Source: Halanaerobiaceae bacterium (lineage in GTDB: Bacteria > Bacillota > Halanaerobiia > Halanaerobiales > Halarsenatibacteraceae). Taken from it: DNA of 42,333 nt. The stretch covers positions 1 through 42,333 of the forward strand of contig PWEJ01000140.1 in assembly GCA_003553485.1 (NCBI GenBank), read 5' to 3'. Position numbers and translations under genes: made by a program. Below the pieces are notes generated by a model. The model did no database searches and had not been told where the DNA came from. It saw nothing but the letters and a program-made list of their open reading frames with translations. Position 1 is the stretch's first letter. Every line of letters starts with the position of its first letter. Of the stretch, positions 1 through 7,847 are shown in pieces.

Positions 1-12
1 ATTCTAGCAGTC

Positions 13-1377
13 CTAATAAGTTATTTCACCTAAAACTACCGGTCTGCTGGCCCCTGTTATTTGAGGTATATTGCCTGGTTTATTGTTTAAAGTAAGCCAG
101 GCCAGGAGGGCAAAGGCAGCTGCTTCTTTTTCCTGGGCTGAGATTTTGGGCAGCTTAAGGTCAAGGGTTGTTTTTGAGTTTAAAGGTCTGGTCTTAACCT
201 CTTCAAATTCTTCTCTAGTGTTAAGTTTCTTTTTTAAAGTACGGCTGAGCCTGGTCATCATTTCCTGGTTGAGGCTTCCTCCGCCACTGACTAAAATTTC
301 AACTTCTTTAGAATCATCAAAATAACCGGTAGTTGCTTTCAGGTTCTCAATATCTAAGAGCAAAGTCCGGGCAATAGCCTGAACGGTAAACTCAGTGAGA
401 GTAGCAATGATATCTCTAGCAGCAAAATTATTTTTCTGACAAAATTCTAAGTAAGACCTGACAAAGGACAGTCCAAAATCATCTCTACCGGTGGAACGAG
501 GCAAATCCCGGTTGAAAAAGGAGTTCTGCCAGAGAAAATCAAGGCCCGCTTCTTTTGCTCGGCCCTGAGCTGCCATCTTACCATCAATATCATAGCTTTT
601 TTCTCCATCAGTAATAATTTTCACGGCAGCATCTAGCATCATATTGCCTGGTCCCGTATCGCTACCACGGATCTCCTGATAACTACCCCGGGCAGGAAGG
701 ATAGTATAGTTGGCAATACCGCCGATATTAATTAAAATTCTATGCTGAGCTGGTGAGGAATAAAAGAGATAATCAAAAATCGGCACCAGCGGAGCTCCTT
801 CACCTCCGGCAGCTATGTCTCTCTGACGAAAATTAGTTACCGAGATAATATTAGTCTTTTCAGCCAGAAGAGCCGCCGAACCCAGCTGTAATGAAAGGGT
901 CTCACCTTTACTTTTATCCAGGTTGTTTTTATGCGCTGTGCCTTTCTCATTTTCTTGTAATCTTTTTTTTAACCCTGCTCCAGCTCTATGAAAGACTGTC
1001 TGTCCATGACAGCCTAAAAAGGCTATCTCTGAACTGGCAATATTGGCTGCTGCCAGGGTCTTATTAACCGCTGCAGCATAAGCCTCGCCCAGCCTCTTAT
1101 CCAGGGTCACAAGCTCAGCCAGACTGACTTCTGAACTGGCTGTTAGTTTTTCTAATGACTGTCTTATAGCATCTCCATAGGGGTAGCTGGCAGAATAAAT
1201 CTTATCTAAAGTCAGTTGAAAATCAAAGAATTTAGCTGCTGTTTTTGCTTCTCCAGTACTTTCCGGCTGCCAGGCTATTTCCCCTATAAAAACATCAATC
1301 CCATCTAAAGAGGTTCCTGACATGATTCCAAGCGCCAGCTCTCTGCCTTCCCCTCTAATTTCATAAGGTGTCGGCAT
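13..1377 (-). CDS. anmK: Anhydro-N-acetylmuramic acid kinase
   Basis: Phosphorylates and opens 1,6-anhydro-MurNAc with ATP to give MurNAc-6-phosphate, the substrate of the etherase MurQ encoded in the same cluster; acts in the cytoplasm. The AnmK phosphate-binding motif GIMSGTSLDGID is at residues 17-28, GCHGQTVFHR near 122-131, the RDIAAGGEGAPLVP block near 186-199, NIGGIANY near 217-224 and SDTGPGNMMLDA near 239-250. At 454 residues it is longer than the usual 360-390; part of the excess is a charged insertion at about 132-160 and part lies near the C-terminus. The start is ATG behind a purine-rich GGAGGAGGAG site. It begins 24 bases after the permease gene, so it is probably the last gene of the murQ/ABC cluster. 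The family call is very secure. Confidence 0.95.
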   Translation of the reverse strand: MPTPYEIRGEGRELALGIMSGTSLDGIDVFIGEIAWQPESTGEAKTAAKFFDFQLTLDKIYSASYPYGDAIRQSLEKLTASSEVSLAELVTLDKRLGEAYAAAVNKTLAAANIASSEIAFLGCHGQTVFHRAGAGLKKRLQENEKGTAHKNNLDKSKGETLSLQLGSAALLAEKTNIISVTNFRQRDIAAGGEGAPLVPIFDYLFYSSPAQHRILINIGGIANYTILPARGSYQEIRGSDTGPGNMMLDAAVKIITDGEKSYDIDGKMAAQGRAKEAGLDFLWQNSFFNRDLPRSTGRDDFGLSFVRSYLEFCQKNNFAARDIIATLTEFTVQAIARTLLLDIENLKATTGYFDDSKEVEILVSGGGSLNQEMMTRLSRTLKKKLNTREEFEEVKTRPLNSKTTLDLKLPKISAQEKEAAAFALLAWLTLNNKPGNIPQITGASRPVVLGEITY

Positions 1378-1401
1378 TTATTATCTCCTCCTCCAGGGCA
1401 A

Positions 1402-2238
1402 TTAACCAGAATTTTGTAGTTTAGGATCCAGCACATCGCGCAACCCGTCACCAAAAAGGTTAAAGCTGATGACTGTTAGCATGATAGCCAGGGAAGGGAA
1501 TATAACTGTCCAGGGTGCTATTTCCATATATCTCCGACTTTCATTTAGCATTGCTCCCCAGGAAGGAGCCGGCGGTTGGATCCCCAGACCTAAAAAACTT
1601 AAAGCCGCCTCTGTGAGGATAGCCCCGGCTAAAGCTAAAGAGGCCTGGACAATAATCGGTGCTAGAATATTAGGCATGATATGTCTGGTGATTAAACGCC
1701 AATCATTTAAACCAATAGCCCTTCCAGCCAGAATAAACTCATCTTCCCTCACCGATAACACCGAACCCCTGGCTATCCTGGTAAAAACCGGGATATATGT
1801 TATCCCAATAGCAATCATGGTATTGGTAAGATCTGGTCCCAGAACAGTAATAACCACTAAAGCCAGCAGGATAGCTGGAAAGGATAACAATAAGTCCATA
1901 AATCTCATGATAATAGAATCAAGTATCCCCCTGTAATATCCAGCCAGAAGACCAAGCAAAAGGCCGCTTAAAACTCCTATTCCCACTGAAATCATTCCCA
2001 CCTGCAGAGAAACTCTAGCTCCATATACTATTCTTGTGAATTGATCTCTGCCAAAGCGGTCTGTGCCAAAAATATAATCTCTACTGGGTGGAGAATTGCG
2101 ATCAATTACATTCATCTCCGTAGGACTATAGGGAGTTAAAATTGGAGCAATTATGGCAATAATTATCAGGATTAAAACTATTAAGCCTCCCACTGCTCCT
2201 ATCCAGTTTTTGCGAGCCAGACGCAATAAATTTACCAT
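1402..2238 (-). CDS. Peptide-type ABC transporter permease, DppC/OppC family
   Basis: Inner-membrane permease of an oligopeptide/dipeptide-type importer. One N-terminal membrane segment (VGGLIVLILIIIAIIAPIL) is followed by the family motif containing NSPPSRDYIFGTDRFGRDQF, several membrane helices, and the EAA loop that contacts the ATPase (motif around EAALSFLGLGIQPPAPSWG). The start is placed at the ATG whose Shine-Dalgarno is GGTGGT; a TTG four codons upstream is in frame but would overlap that site. It pairs with the adjacent DppB-type permease and the solute-binding protein. No ATPase gene is present in the window, so the ATP-binding subunits must be outside it or shared with another transporter. 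The substrate is not readable from sequence; the murQ/anmK context suggests cell-wall sugars or muropeptides. Confidence 0.9.
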   Translation of the reverse strand: MVNLLRLARKNWIGAVGGLIVLILIIIAIIAPILTPYSPTEMNVIDRNSPPSRDYIFGTDRFGRDQFTRIVYGARVSLQVGMISVGIGVLSGLLLGLLAGYYRGILDSIIMRFMDLLLSFPAILLALVVITVLGPDLTNTMIAIGITYIPVFTRIARGSVLSVREDEFILAGRAIGLNDWRLITRHIMPNILAPIIVQASLALAGAILTEAALSFLGLGIQPPAPSWGAMLNESRRYMEIAPWTVIFPSLAIMLTVISFNLFGDGLRDVLDPKLQNSG

Positions 2239-2284
2239 AGATACCACCAATCTTGTAATCTTTATTTAATCATAGTCAAATTAA

Positions 2285-3229
2285 TCAGTCATATTTAATC
2301 CGGGGGTCAATAAAGGAATAGGTTATATCTACCATAGTATTTATAATTGCAAAAGATATTGCTATTACCAAAATACAACCCATTACCACTGGATAATCTC
2401 TATTGTGAATACCTGTTAACAATAATCTGCCAATTCCAGGTAATGAGAAGACCTCTTCAATAATCACTGTTCCCCCTAATAAATAACCTATCTGCAAACC
2501 AATTAGAGTTAAAACAGGAATCAGGGCATTTTTTAGGGCATGGTTGAATAAAACTACCCTTTCTTTTAAGCCCTTAGAGCGAGCCGTTCTAATAAAGTCC
2601 TTTTTTAAAACCTCCAGCATAGAGGATCTTGTCATCCTGCTCACCGAGGCCGCTAAACTGGCCCCTAAGGATAAGACCGGTAATACCAATATTAATAAGG
2701 CTCTAGTGGGTTGGGCCCAGATATTTACAAAACCAGCTGGGGGAGTCCAGTTAAAACTTCGGGAAAAAAACAAAATTAACAGGATACCAATAGCAAAGTT
2801 AGGTAGTGAAATACCGATTAAAGAAAAGACCCTGATAAAAAAATCCAGGATATTATCCCTATTGATAGCCGATATTATCCCCAGCGGCAGGGCTATAATT
2901 ACTGAAAATAACACCCCTAAGAGCGTCAACTGGAAAGTAACGGGAAATCTGCGAGCTAATTCATAGGATACGGATCTTCTTGTTAACAGCGAATACCCTA
3001 AATCACCTCGCACTGCCTGGCTCAACCAGTTGAAATATCGGATTAAAAGCGGTTGGTCAAGACCCATCTCCTGTCTCACCTGTTCAGCCATAGCTTCAGT
3101 GCCTTCAACTCCCAGCATTATTCTGGCAGGGTCACCTGGAATAAAATTTATCGCTATGAACACCAAAAAAGTAATCCCTAAAACTAAGGGTATCAGTCCT
3201 AACAGTCTTTTAATTATATAAGTTCTAAT
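2285..3229 (-). CDS. Peptide-type ABC transporter permease, DppB/OppB family (apparent ATT start)
   Basis: Inner-membrane permease partner of the DppC-type gene that follows it. The C-terminal two thirds show the DppB pattern, with IPGDPARIMLG in the first periplasmic segment and an EAA-type loop near NALIPVLTLIGLQIG. The first NTG codon (TTG ending at 3166) would delete the N-terminal helix every DppB has. Reading back in frame gives RTYIIKRLLGLIPLVLGITF, an ideal DppB amino terminus, bounded by a TAA stop just upstream. The only codon at the right distance from the GGGGTGAT ribosome site is ATT at 3229-3227. I therefore place the start there (314 residues). ATT is a known but rare initiator (for example infC of E. 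coli). A sequencing error or point mutation of an original ATG is the alternative. Confidence 0.85.
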   Translation of the reverse strand: MRTYIIKRLLGLIPLVLGITFLVFIAINFIPGDPARIMLGVEGTEAMAEQVRQEMGLDQPLLIRYFNWLSQAVRGDLGYSLLTRRSVSYELARRFPVTFQLTLLGVLFSVIIALPLGIISAINRDNILDFFIRVFSLIGISLPNFAIGILLILFFSRSFNWTPPAGFVNIWAQPTRALLILVLPVLSLGASLAASVSRMTRSSMLEVLKKDFIRTARSKGLKERVVLFNHALKNALIPVLTLIGLQIGYLLGGTVIIEEVFSLPGIGRLLLTGIHNRDYPVVMGCILVIAISFAIINTMVDITYSFIDPRIKYD

Positions 3230-3288
3230 TTATATCACCCCACCAAAACACTATAATCAAGTAAAACAAAATTTAATCCCATATTGAA

Positions 3289-3330
3289 GAGATTGCAGCT
3301 GGAGTCTATTAAAGTTTCAGCTGCAATCTC
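3289..3330 (-). other. Perfect 13-bp inverted repeat between binding-protein and permease genes
   Basis: GAGATTGCAGCTG (3289-3301) is mirrored by CAGCTGCAATCTC (3318-3330) with a 16-base loop. It sits between the solute-binding-protein gene and the first permease gene. Neither strand shows a proper U-run after the stem, so it looks more like an mRNA-stability or partial-termination hairpin than a full terminator. Such hairpins commonly keep the binding protein in excess over its permease; that role is inference here. Confidence 0.55.
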
Positions 3331-3370
3331 CTCCATTAATCTCCTTTATCTTTTTAACTTTAGCTCAGCT

Positions 3371-4885
3371 CTATTCACTTAAGGATATTTGAGAAAATTG
3401 CCCCTCTGACTGGTAGGCAGTGGGGTCGAAGTTCTCTACACTATCCTGCACAGCATAAAATTCATAGGGGTTGTTTAAGAAAAGGTTAGGAGCATGTTCA
3501 TCAACAAGCATAAGCTGCGCTTCATGATATAAGTCAAAACGGGCTTCCTGGTCTATTTCCACTCGAGCCTGTTCAACTAAAGAATCAAAATCTTCATCGC
3601 TAAAGCCCCAGACATTGGCCGCTCCACCGGTGTGGAAGAAGAAATAAAGAGCTCTATCAGGGGTTGTCCCTCCCCCATTGAGGCCTATGAGACTTTGGTG
3701 ATCAGTATTAGACCACTTATCAATATAGGTCCCCCATTCAACTAACTGTATCTCTGCCTCCACGTTGACCTCCTGTAAAAGCTCCTGGATTATGACAGCT
3801 GTATCAACCATATAATCATAGGCACTGGAAGTAGTTATGGTGAAGGAAAGCCCATCCTCATAACCAGCTTCTGCCAGTAACTCTTTCGCCTTTTCCGGAT
3901 CATATTGATAAGAGGAAAACTCTTCTAACTCTGCTGCCCAAATCTCCTGGGAGGGAGGTACAGGACCACTAACCTCCGCTGCTCCGTCAAATACTACCTC
4001 TGCTAAAAGCTCACGGTCAATGGCATAACTCATGGCCAGACGAACTTTGGCTTCATCAAAGGGCTCTTCCATAACATTAAATCCCCAGTAGGTATAATCA
4101 AAGTCAGGATATTCAATGATATCCAAACCCGGGGTGTTATCTAAAATAGTAACAGCCTCTGAAGAAATACTCGTCAGATGGGTGTTGCCAGCTCTTAAGG
4201 CCGCAATTCTGGCCGATTCATCCTCCATAATCGAATAGCGAACCCCATCGACCACAGGCTCATCTTCTAGATAATAATCTTCGTTTCTAGTTAAGAGGGT
4301 ATAATTATCAGGCTCCCATTCTTCTAATTGGAAGGGACCAGTACCCACCATTTCATTCATTAAATCACCGTGCTCTTCCACTACCTCTTTAGGTACAATA
4401 GCCGAGTAGACATGGGCAACATTAATTAAAAAATCAGCATAGGAATCCTCTAAATTAACAATTACCGTATAATCATCTGGAGCTTCGATATTATCGACCA
4501 TTTCAAAGTTTGATTTGGCAATGGAGGCTGTCTCGGGGTCTAAAATCCTTTCATAGCTAAACTTAACATCTTCTGCCGTCATCTCCTGGCCATTATGAAA
4601 CTTGACCCCCTGGCGAAGATTAAACTGATAGGTGGTATCATCAAGGATCTCCCAGGACTCTGCCAGCTGCGGCTCAATCTCGCCTTCAGGGCTGGTAGTT
4701 AATAACCCTTCATAAACCTGCATGTAAATCTGAATGGAAGAGTGAGCAGGCACAGTATGAGGGTCAAAACCTTCAGCTTCTAAATGCTTGGCTACTTCTA
4801 AAATATTCTCAGCCTGTAAGTTTTCAGCCAGGCCAAAACTCATCACCAGAAATAAGACCAGGGAAAGAACAATAATTTTTTTCAT
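3371..4885 (-). CDS. Extracellular solute-binding protein of peptide-type ABC transporter (SBP_bac_5)
   Basis: Periplasmic or extracellular receptor delivering substrate to the two permeases encoded next. A signal peptide is visible (MKKIIVLSLVLFLVMSFGLA, residues 1-20). It is followed by the family pattern: YEGLLTTSPEGEIEPQLAESW, the LRQGVKFHNGQEMTAEDVKFSYERILDP block, and the mid-domain VRLAMSYAIDRELL motif. The length of 504 is normal. There is no lipobox cysteine; the usual Gram-positive form of this family is a lipoprotein, so a soluble periplasmic protein in an organism with an outer membrane is the natural reading. It starts with ATG eight bases after AAAGGGGAC. The gene lies 68 bases downstream of murQ. 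Substrate is unknown; muropeptide or amino-sugar uptake is inferred only from neighbours. Confidence 0.92.
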   Translation of the reverse strand: MKKIIVLSLVLFLVMSFGLAENLQAENILEVAKHLEAEGFDPHTVPAHSSIQIYMQVYEGLLTTSPEGEIEPQLAESWEILDDTTYQFNLRQGVKFHNGQEMTAEDVKFSYERILDPETASIAKSNFEMVDNIEAPDDYTVIVNLEDSYADFLINVAHVYSAIVPKEVVEEHGDLMNEMVGTGPFQLEEWEPDNYTLLTRNEDYYLEDEPVVDGVRYSIMEDESARIAALRAGNTHLTSISSEAVTILDNTPGLDIIEYPDFDYTYWGFNVMEEPFDEAKVRLAMSYAIDRELLAEVVFDGAAEVSGPVPPSQEIWAAELEEFSSYQYDPEKAKELLAEAGYEDGLSFTITTSSAYDYMVDTAVIIQELLQEVNVEAEIQLVEWGTYIDKWSNTDHQSLIGLNGGGTTPDRALYFFFHTGGAANVWGFSDEDFDSLVEQARVEIDQEARFDLYHEAQLMLVDEHAPNLFLNNPYEFYAVQDSVENFDPTAYQSEGQFSQISLSE

Positions 4886-4953
4886 TTTAAATAGTCCCCT
4901 TTAAAAAGTATTTTTTTGCCCAAACTTAAAACTACACCGGGCTGAATTTAAAT

Positions 4954-5898
4954 TCAGCCAATAATTTCTCTCAAATTATTATCCTTTTGCTGCAGCAGTT
5001 TTTGAGCTTGCTGAAAGTCACATTCCCTTTCAAACATCACCACTGCTTCTTTGAGGTTGTAATCGGCTTTTTTTAATAGCTTCTCAGCCCTTTCAGTGCT
5101 AATAGCAGAAATCTCCTGGAAAATCTTAAGGGCTCGTTCCTTTAATTTATTATTGGTGGCTTTGAGATCCACCATCAAATTAGAATAAGCCTTGCCCAGT
5201 TTGACCATCACCGTGGTGGAGATCATATTTAGAACCATTTTTTGAGCTGTTCCAGCCTTCAAGCGGGTAGAGCCTGTCAATACCTCTGGCCCCACAATCA
5301 CCTCCAGCTGATAATCCGCTATCTGGGCCAGCTTTGAATTTAAGGTGCAGACCAGAGCAGCAGTCAGCGCACCTTCTTCTCTGGCTGCTGTTAACGCTCC
5401 CAGCACATAGGGGGTCCTGCCACTGGCAGCAATGCCCACCACCACATCCTGGGGCTGCAGATTTTCTTCTTTTAATCTTGCCGCTCCACTTTCAAAATCA
5501 TCTTCTAAGCCTTCCCGGGCTTGAAAAAAAGCCTCTTCACCTCCAGCTAAAATACCGATAACTTTATTGGGTTCAATGCTAAAGGTAGGTCCGCATTCCA
5601 CCGCATCAATCACCCCTAAACGACCACTGGTACCTGCCCCCACATAAAAAAGCCTGCCTCCCTCTTCCATTTTAGCAGTTATTTCCGTAATAAGCTCTGC
5701 CAGCTCACTCTTTACTTCAGCCACTGCCTCAGCAACTTTCTTATCTTCTTGATTCATCAACTCAACGATCTCTCGGGCCGAAAGACAGTCTAAATCCTCA
5801 CTATCGGGATTGCGGTCTTCAGTAATCTCTTCCCCCCTTTCTTGATGATCATTTTTTGCTACAGTCTTTTCCTCCAGTCCTTGCTCATTTCGCTTCAT
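4954..5898 (-). CDS. murQ: N-acetylmuramic acid 6-phosphate etherase
   Basis: Cleaves the lactyl ether of MurNAc-6-phosphate to GlcNAc-6-phosphate and D-lactate, the step after AnmK in anhydro-MurNAc recycling. The SIS-domain motif GAGTSGRLG lies near residues 87-95 and the catalytic-glutamate context DAVECGPTF follows; RNPDSEDLDCLSAREIVELMN is the typical MurQ entry. About 25 acidic residues precede the conserved start, an N-terminal extension relative to the roughly 300-residue family. Two ATGs are possible: the upstream one (5904) is one base from GGAGGT, so the second ATG (5898), seven bases after GGAGG, is preferred. No MurP-type PTS gene is present in the window, so its substrate most likely comes from AnmK. 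Confidence 0.95.
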   Translation of the reverse strand: MKRNEQGLEEKTVAKNDHQERGEEITEDRNPDSEDLDCLSAREIVELMNQEDKKVAEAVAEVKSELAELITEITAKMEEGGRLFYVGAGTSGRLGVIDAVECGPTFSIEPNKVIGILAGGEEAFFQAREGLEDDFESGAARLKEENLQPQDVVVGIAASGRTPYVLGALTAAREEGALTAALVCTLNSKLAQIADYQLEVIVGPEVLTGSTRLKAGTAQKMVLNMISTTVMVKLGKAYSNLMVDLKATNNKLKERALKIFQEISAISTERAEKLLKKADYNLKEAVVMFERECDFQQAQKLLQQKDNNLREIIG

Positions 5899-6089
5899 TG
5901 CCATACCTCCAGTAGTTTAACTGACTGATGTATTTTGCTAAAATAATTTTATGTTTTATCTGTTTACGGTAAAATATTCTTATTATTATATTTCGGGATG
6001 CTTATGAAAATTCCTTCATTAAATTTAGATTTTTTGTAAAACTTTTTTAGTGTTTATCGGACAGAACAAAAAATGCCCAAAAAATCATT
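5899..6089 (-). promoter_or_regulatory. Upstream region of murQ with candidate promoter and small inverted repeat
   Basis: On the minus strand a TATAAT hexamer (5985-5990) lies about 85 bases before murQ, but no good -35 is found 16-18 bases upstream. Overlapping the expected -35 zone is an ATGAA-N6-TTCAT inverted repeat, which could be an operator for an RpiR/MurR-like regulator. No regulator gene is nearby, so this is a weak candidate only. Confidence 0.3.
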
Positions 6090-6117
6090 AAAAATAAGCT
6101 CCCCGGACATAGGGAGC
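6090..6117 (-). terminator. Intrinsic terminator after the AmiE-like gene
   Basis: GCTCCC (6098-6103) pairs with GGGAGC (6112-6117). Reading the minus strand, the stem is followed by an ATTTTTAATG U-rich run. It lies 33 bases after the serine hydrolase stop, and separates that operon from murQ. Confidence 0.7.
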
Positions 6118-6149
6118 CTATTTTCTGGCTTATTTATTTTTGTCAATCT

Positions 6150-7232
6150 TCAACTTGAAGCTAAGACTTCACTAACGATCAAATTATGGAGACGGGGTCT
6201 AAAGGCGATATGCTTTTTATTTTCTCGACCATAATTCACTCGATTACTCAAGAAAATTACCGTCAAGTCCAGCTCAGGGTCAGACCACAGGGAGGTGCCG
6301 GTAAAGCCTGTGTGGCCAAAAGATTTAGGGCCAAAATAAAAACCGGCCGAAGAATTAAAGTCTCCTCCTTTATCCCAGCCAATCCCCCGGGATCTTAACT
6401 GAGGAGGGGTGCAGTCAGCTGTAGTTTTAACAAAGGTGATTCTTTTAAGTATTTTGCTGCCTCTTAACAGCGAAGTTATCAGTTTTATTAGATCAGGCAG
6501 GCAGGAAAAGAGGCCGGCCTGGCCGCTGGCCCCTCCTAGAAAATAACAGTTTTTATCATGGACTTCCCCCTGGGGTAAATAACCTCGGTAGTCACAGTAT
6601 TCAGTGGGGGCTATCTCAGCCTGAGGTAAATTCAAGGGCTGCTCTTTAGGATTAAAACCTGTCCTCTTTAGATTAAGGGGTTTAAATATATATTCTCTAG
6701 CATAACGGTCTAATTTTAGCCCGCTGACCTTTTCTACTATAAACCCCAGGAGTAGAAAATTAGGATCGCTATAGCGCACCTCCTTTTCTATTTTGGCAAA
6801 GGGTTCTAAATTTAAAAGATAGGATTTTGCTTCCTCTTTGCTCTCTAATTCCTCCCAGAGTTCAACAATGGCCGGCAGCCCGGAAGTATGGGTTAATAGA
6901 TGCCAGAGGGTTATCCGGGAAAATTCTGGCGCAGCATCAGGGAAGTACCGTTCAACCTGGTCGGCCAGATTTATAATCCCTTCCTCCACCAACTGCATAA
7001 TAGCTGTGGTGGTAACTAATACTTTAGTCAAGGAAGCCAGGTCATAAACGGTATCCAGTTCAACCTCAGTCTCTGCTTTTTTGCTTAAATACCCAAAGGA
7101 GCTTTGCCAAAGAACCTCATCCTGTTTTTTAATTCCCAATACCGCCCCAGGAAAAACTTCTTTTTCTATAGCCTTTTTTATGAATTTACTGATTTTCCTC
7201 TTGCTCTCTCTCTTAATAACACCAGCTGTCAT
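6150..7232 (-). CDS. Beta-lactamase-family serine hydrolase, AmiE-like
   Basis: Class C beta-lactamase/esterase fold enzyme. The catalytic SxxK tetrad is SLTK at residues 67-70, the Tyr motif is YSD at 154-156, and the third-strand motif is HTG at 307-309 inside SFGHTGFTGTSLW. These are the features of the group containing B. subtilis AmiE (YbbE), an N-acetylmuramyl-L-alanine amidase encoded beside murQ. Because murQ, anmK and a peptide-type importer lie directly downstream, an amidase role in muropeptide recycling is plausible; an esterase or D-aminopeptidase is the alternative. There is no signal peptide, so it should act in the cytoplasm, unlike the secreted Bacillus enzyme. It begins only 6 bases after the macro-domain gene, implying cotranscription from the SOS-type promoter upstream of the Y-family polymerase. 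Confidence 0.82.
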   Translation of the reverse strand: MTAGVIKRESKRKISKFIKKAIEKEVFPGAVLGIKKQDEVLWQSSFGYLSKKAETEVELDTVYDLASLTKVLVTTTAIMQLVEEGIINLADQVERYFPDAAPEFSRITLWHLLTHTSGLPAIVELWEELESKEEAKSYLLNLEPFAKIEKEVRYSDPNFLLLGFIVEKVSGLKLDRYAREYIFKPLNLKRTGFNPKEQPLNLPQAEIAPTEYCDYRGYLPQGEVHDKNCYFLGGASGQAGLFSCLPDLIKLITSLLRGSKILKRITFVKTTADCTPPQLRSRGIGWDKGGDFNSSAGFYFGPKSFGHTGFTGTSLWSDPELDLTVIFLSNRVNYGRENKKHIAFRPRLHNLIVSEVLASS

Positions 7233-7238
7233 ATATAA

Positions 7239-7799
7239 TTAATTCCTTTCTGATTTTTTAGTCCTTAAATATTTTTTAGCTATTTCTTGATAGCTTTCAT
7301 AATCTGACTGGCTGAAAAGCACAAATCTTATCCGGTTCAATAGCTCTGCCTCCCGGGAAAAACTTTTTACTGCTGCTAAAGAGACCTCCGCCGCCAGCTC
7401 TAAGGGGTAACCAAAGGCGCCTGTTGAGATAGCAGGGAAACCGATGGATTTTATTTCATTCTCTTCGGCCAGCTTAAGGCTATTTTGGTAGCAAGCCCTT
7501 AATAATTTTTCCTCTGGCTTATCCTTTCCATATACCGGTCCCAGAGTGTGGATTATAAATTCATTGGGCAGATTATAACCTCCTGTTAGCACTGCTTCAC
7601 CAGGTTTTATTGGAGCTAACTTCTTTGTCTCCTGGCGCAGTTTAGGCCCGGCAGCTTTATGGATTGCTCCGGCAACTCCACCGCCTATCTTTAATTCTGC
7701 ATTGGCTGCATTGACCACGGCCTCCAGATCAGGCTGTTTTACAATATTGCCCTGTACTATTTCTAAAGCAAGTCCATTAAGCTTATAAATAATCACCAC
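7239..7799 (-). CDS. Macro-domain protein, likely ADP-ribose/O-acetyl-ADP-ribose hydrolase
   Basis: Single macro domain of the YmdB/Af1521 type, which binds ADP-ribose and removes it from proteins, DNA ends or O-acetyl-ADP-ribose. Visible motifs are VNAAN (residues 29-33), GGGVAGAI (39-46), HTLGP and the phosphate-loop STGAFGYP (125-132). The length of 186 is usual. The start is ambiguous: the codons after AGGAGG read GTG GTG ATT ATT, where both GTGs overlap or almost touch the ribosome site; I give the first GTG. Position between a Y-family polymerase (48 bases upstream) and the AmiE-like gene (6 bases downstream) suggests a DNA-damage-inducible unit. Confidence 0.9.
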   Translation of the reverse strand: MVIIYKLNGLALEIVQGNIVKQPDLEAVVNAANAELKIGGGVAGAIHKAAGPKLRQETKKLAPIKPGEAVLTGGYNLPNEFIIHTLGPVYGKDKPEEKLLRACYQNSLKLAEENEIKSIGFPAISTGAFGYPLELAAEVSLAAVKSFSREAELLNRIRFVLFSQSDYESYQEIAKKYLRTKKSERN

Positions 7800-7847
7800 C
7801 TCCTATTGTTATTTTAGCAGTCTTCAGTGAGTTTTTTAAGGCTTTTC

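Noticed and set aside
2544-2966. Plus-strand ORF of 140 codons opposite the DppB-type gene, and similar long antisense ORFs elsewhere
   Set aside because: They lie wholly within well-recognised genes on the other strand and show no family motifs or ribosome sites.
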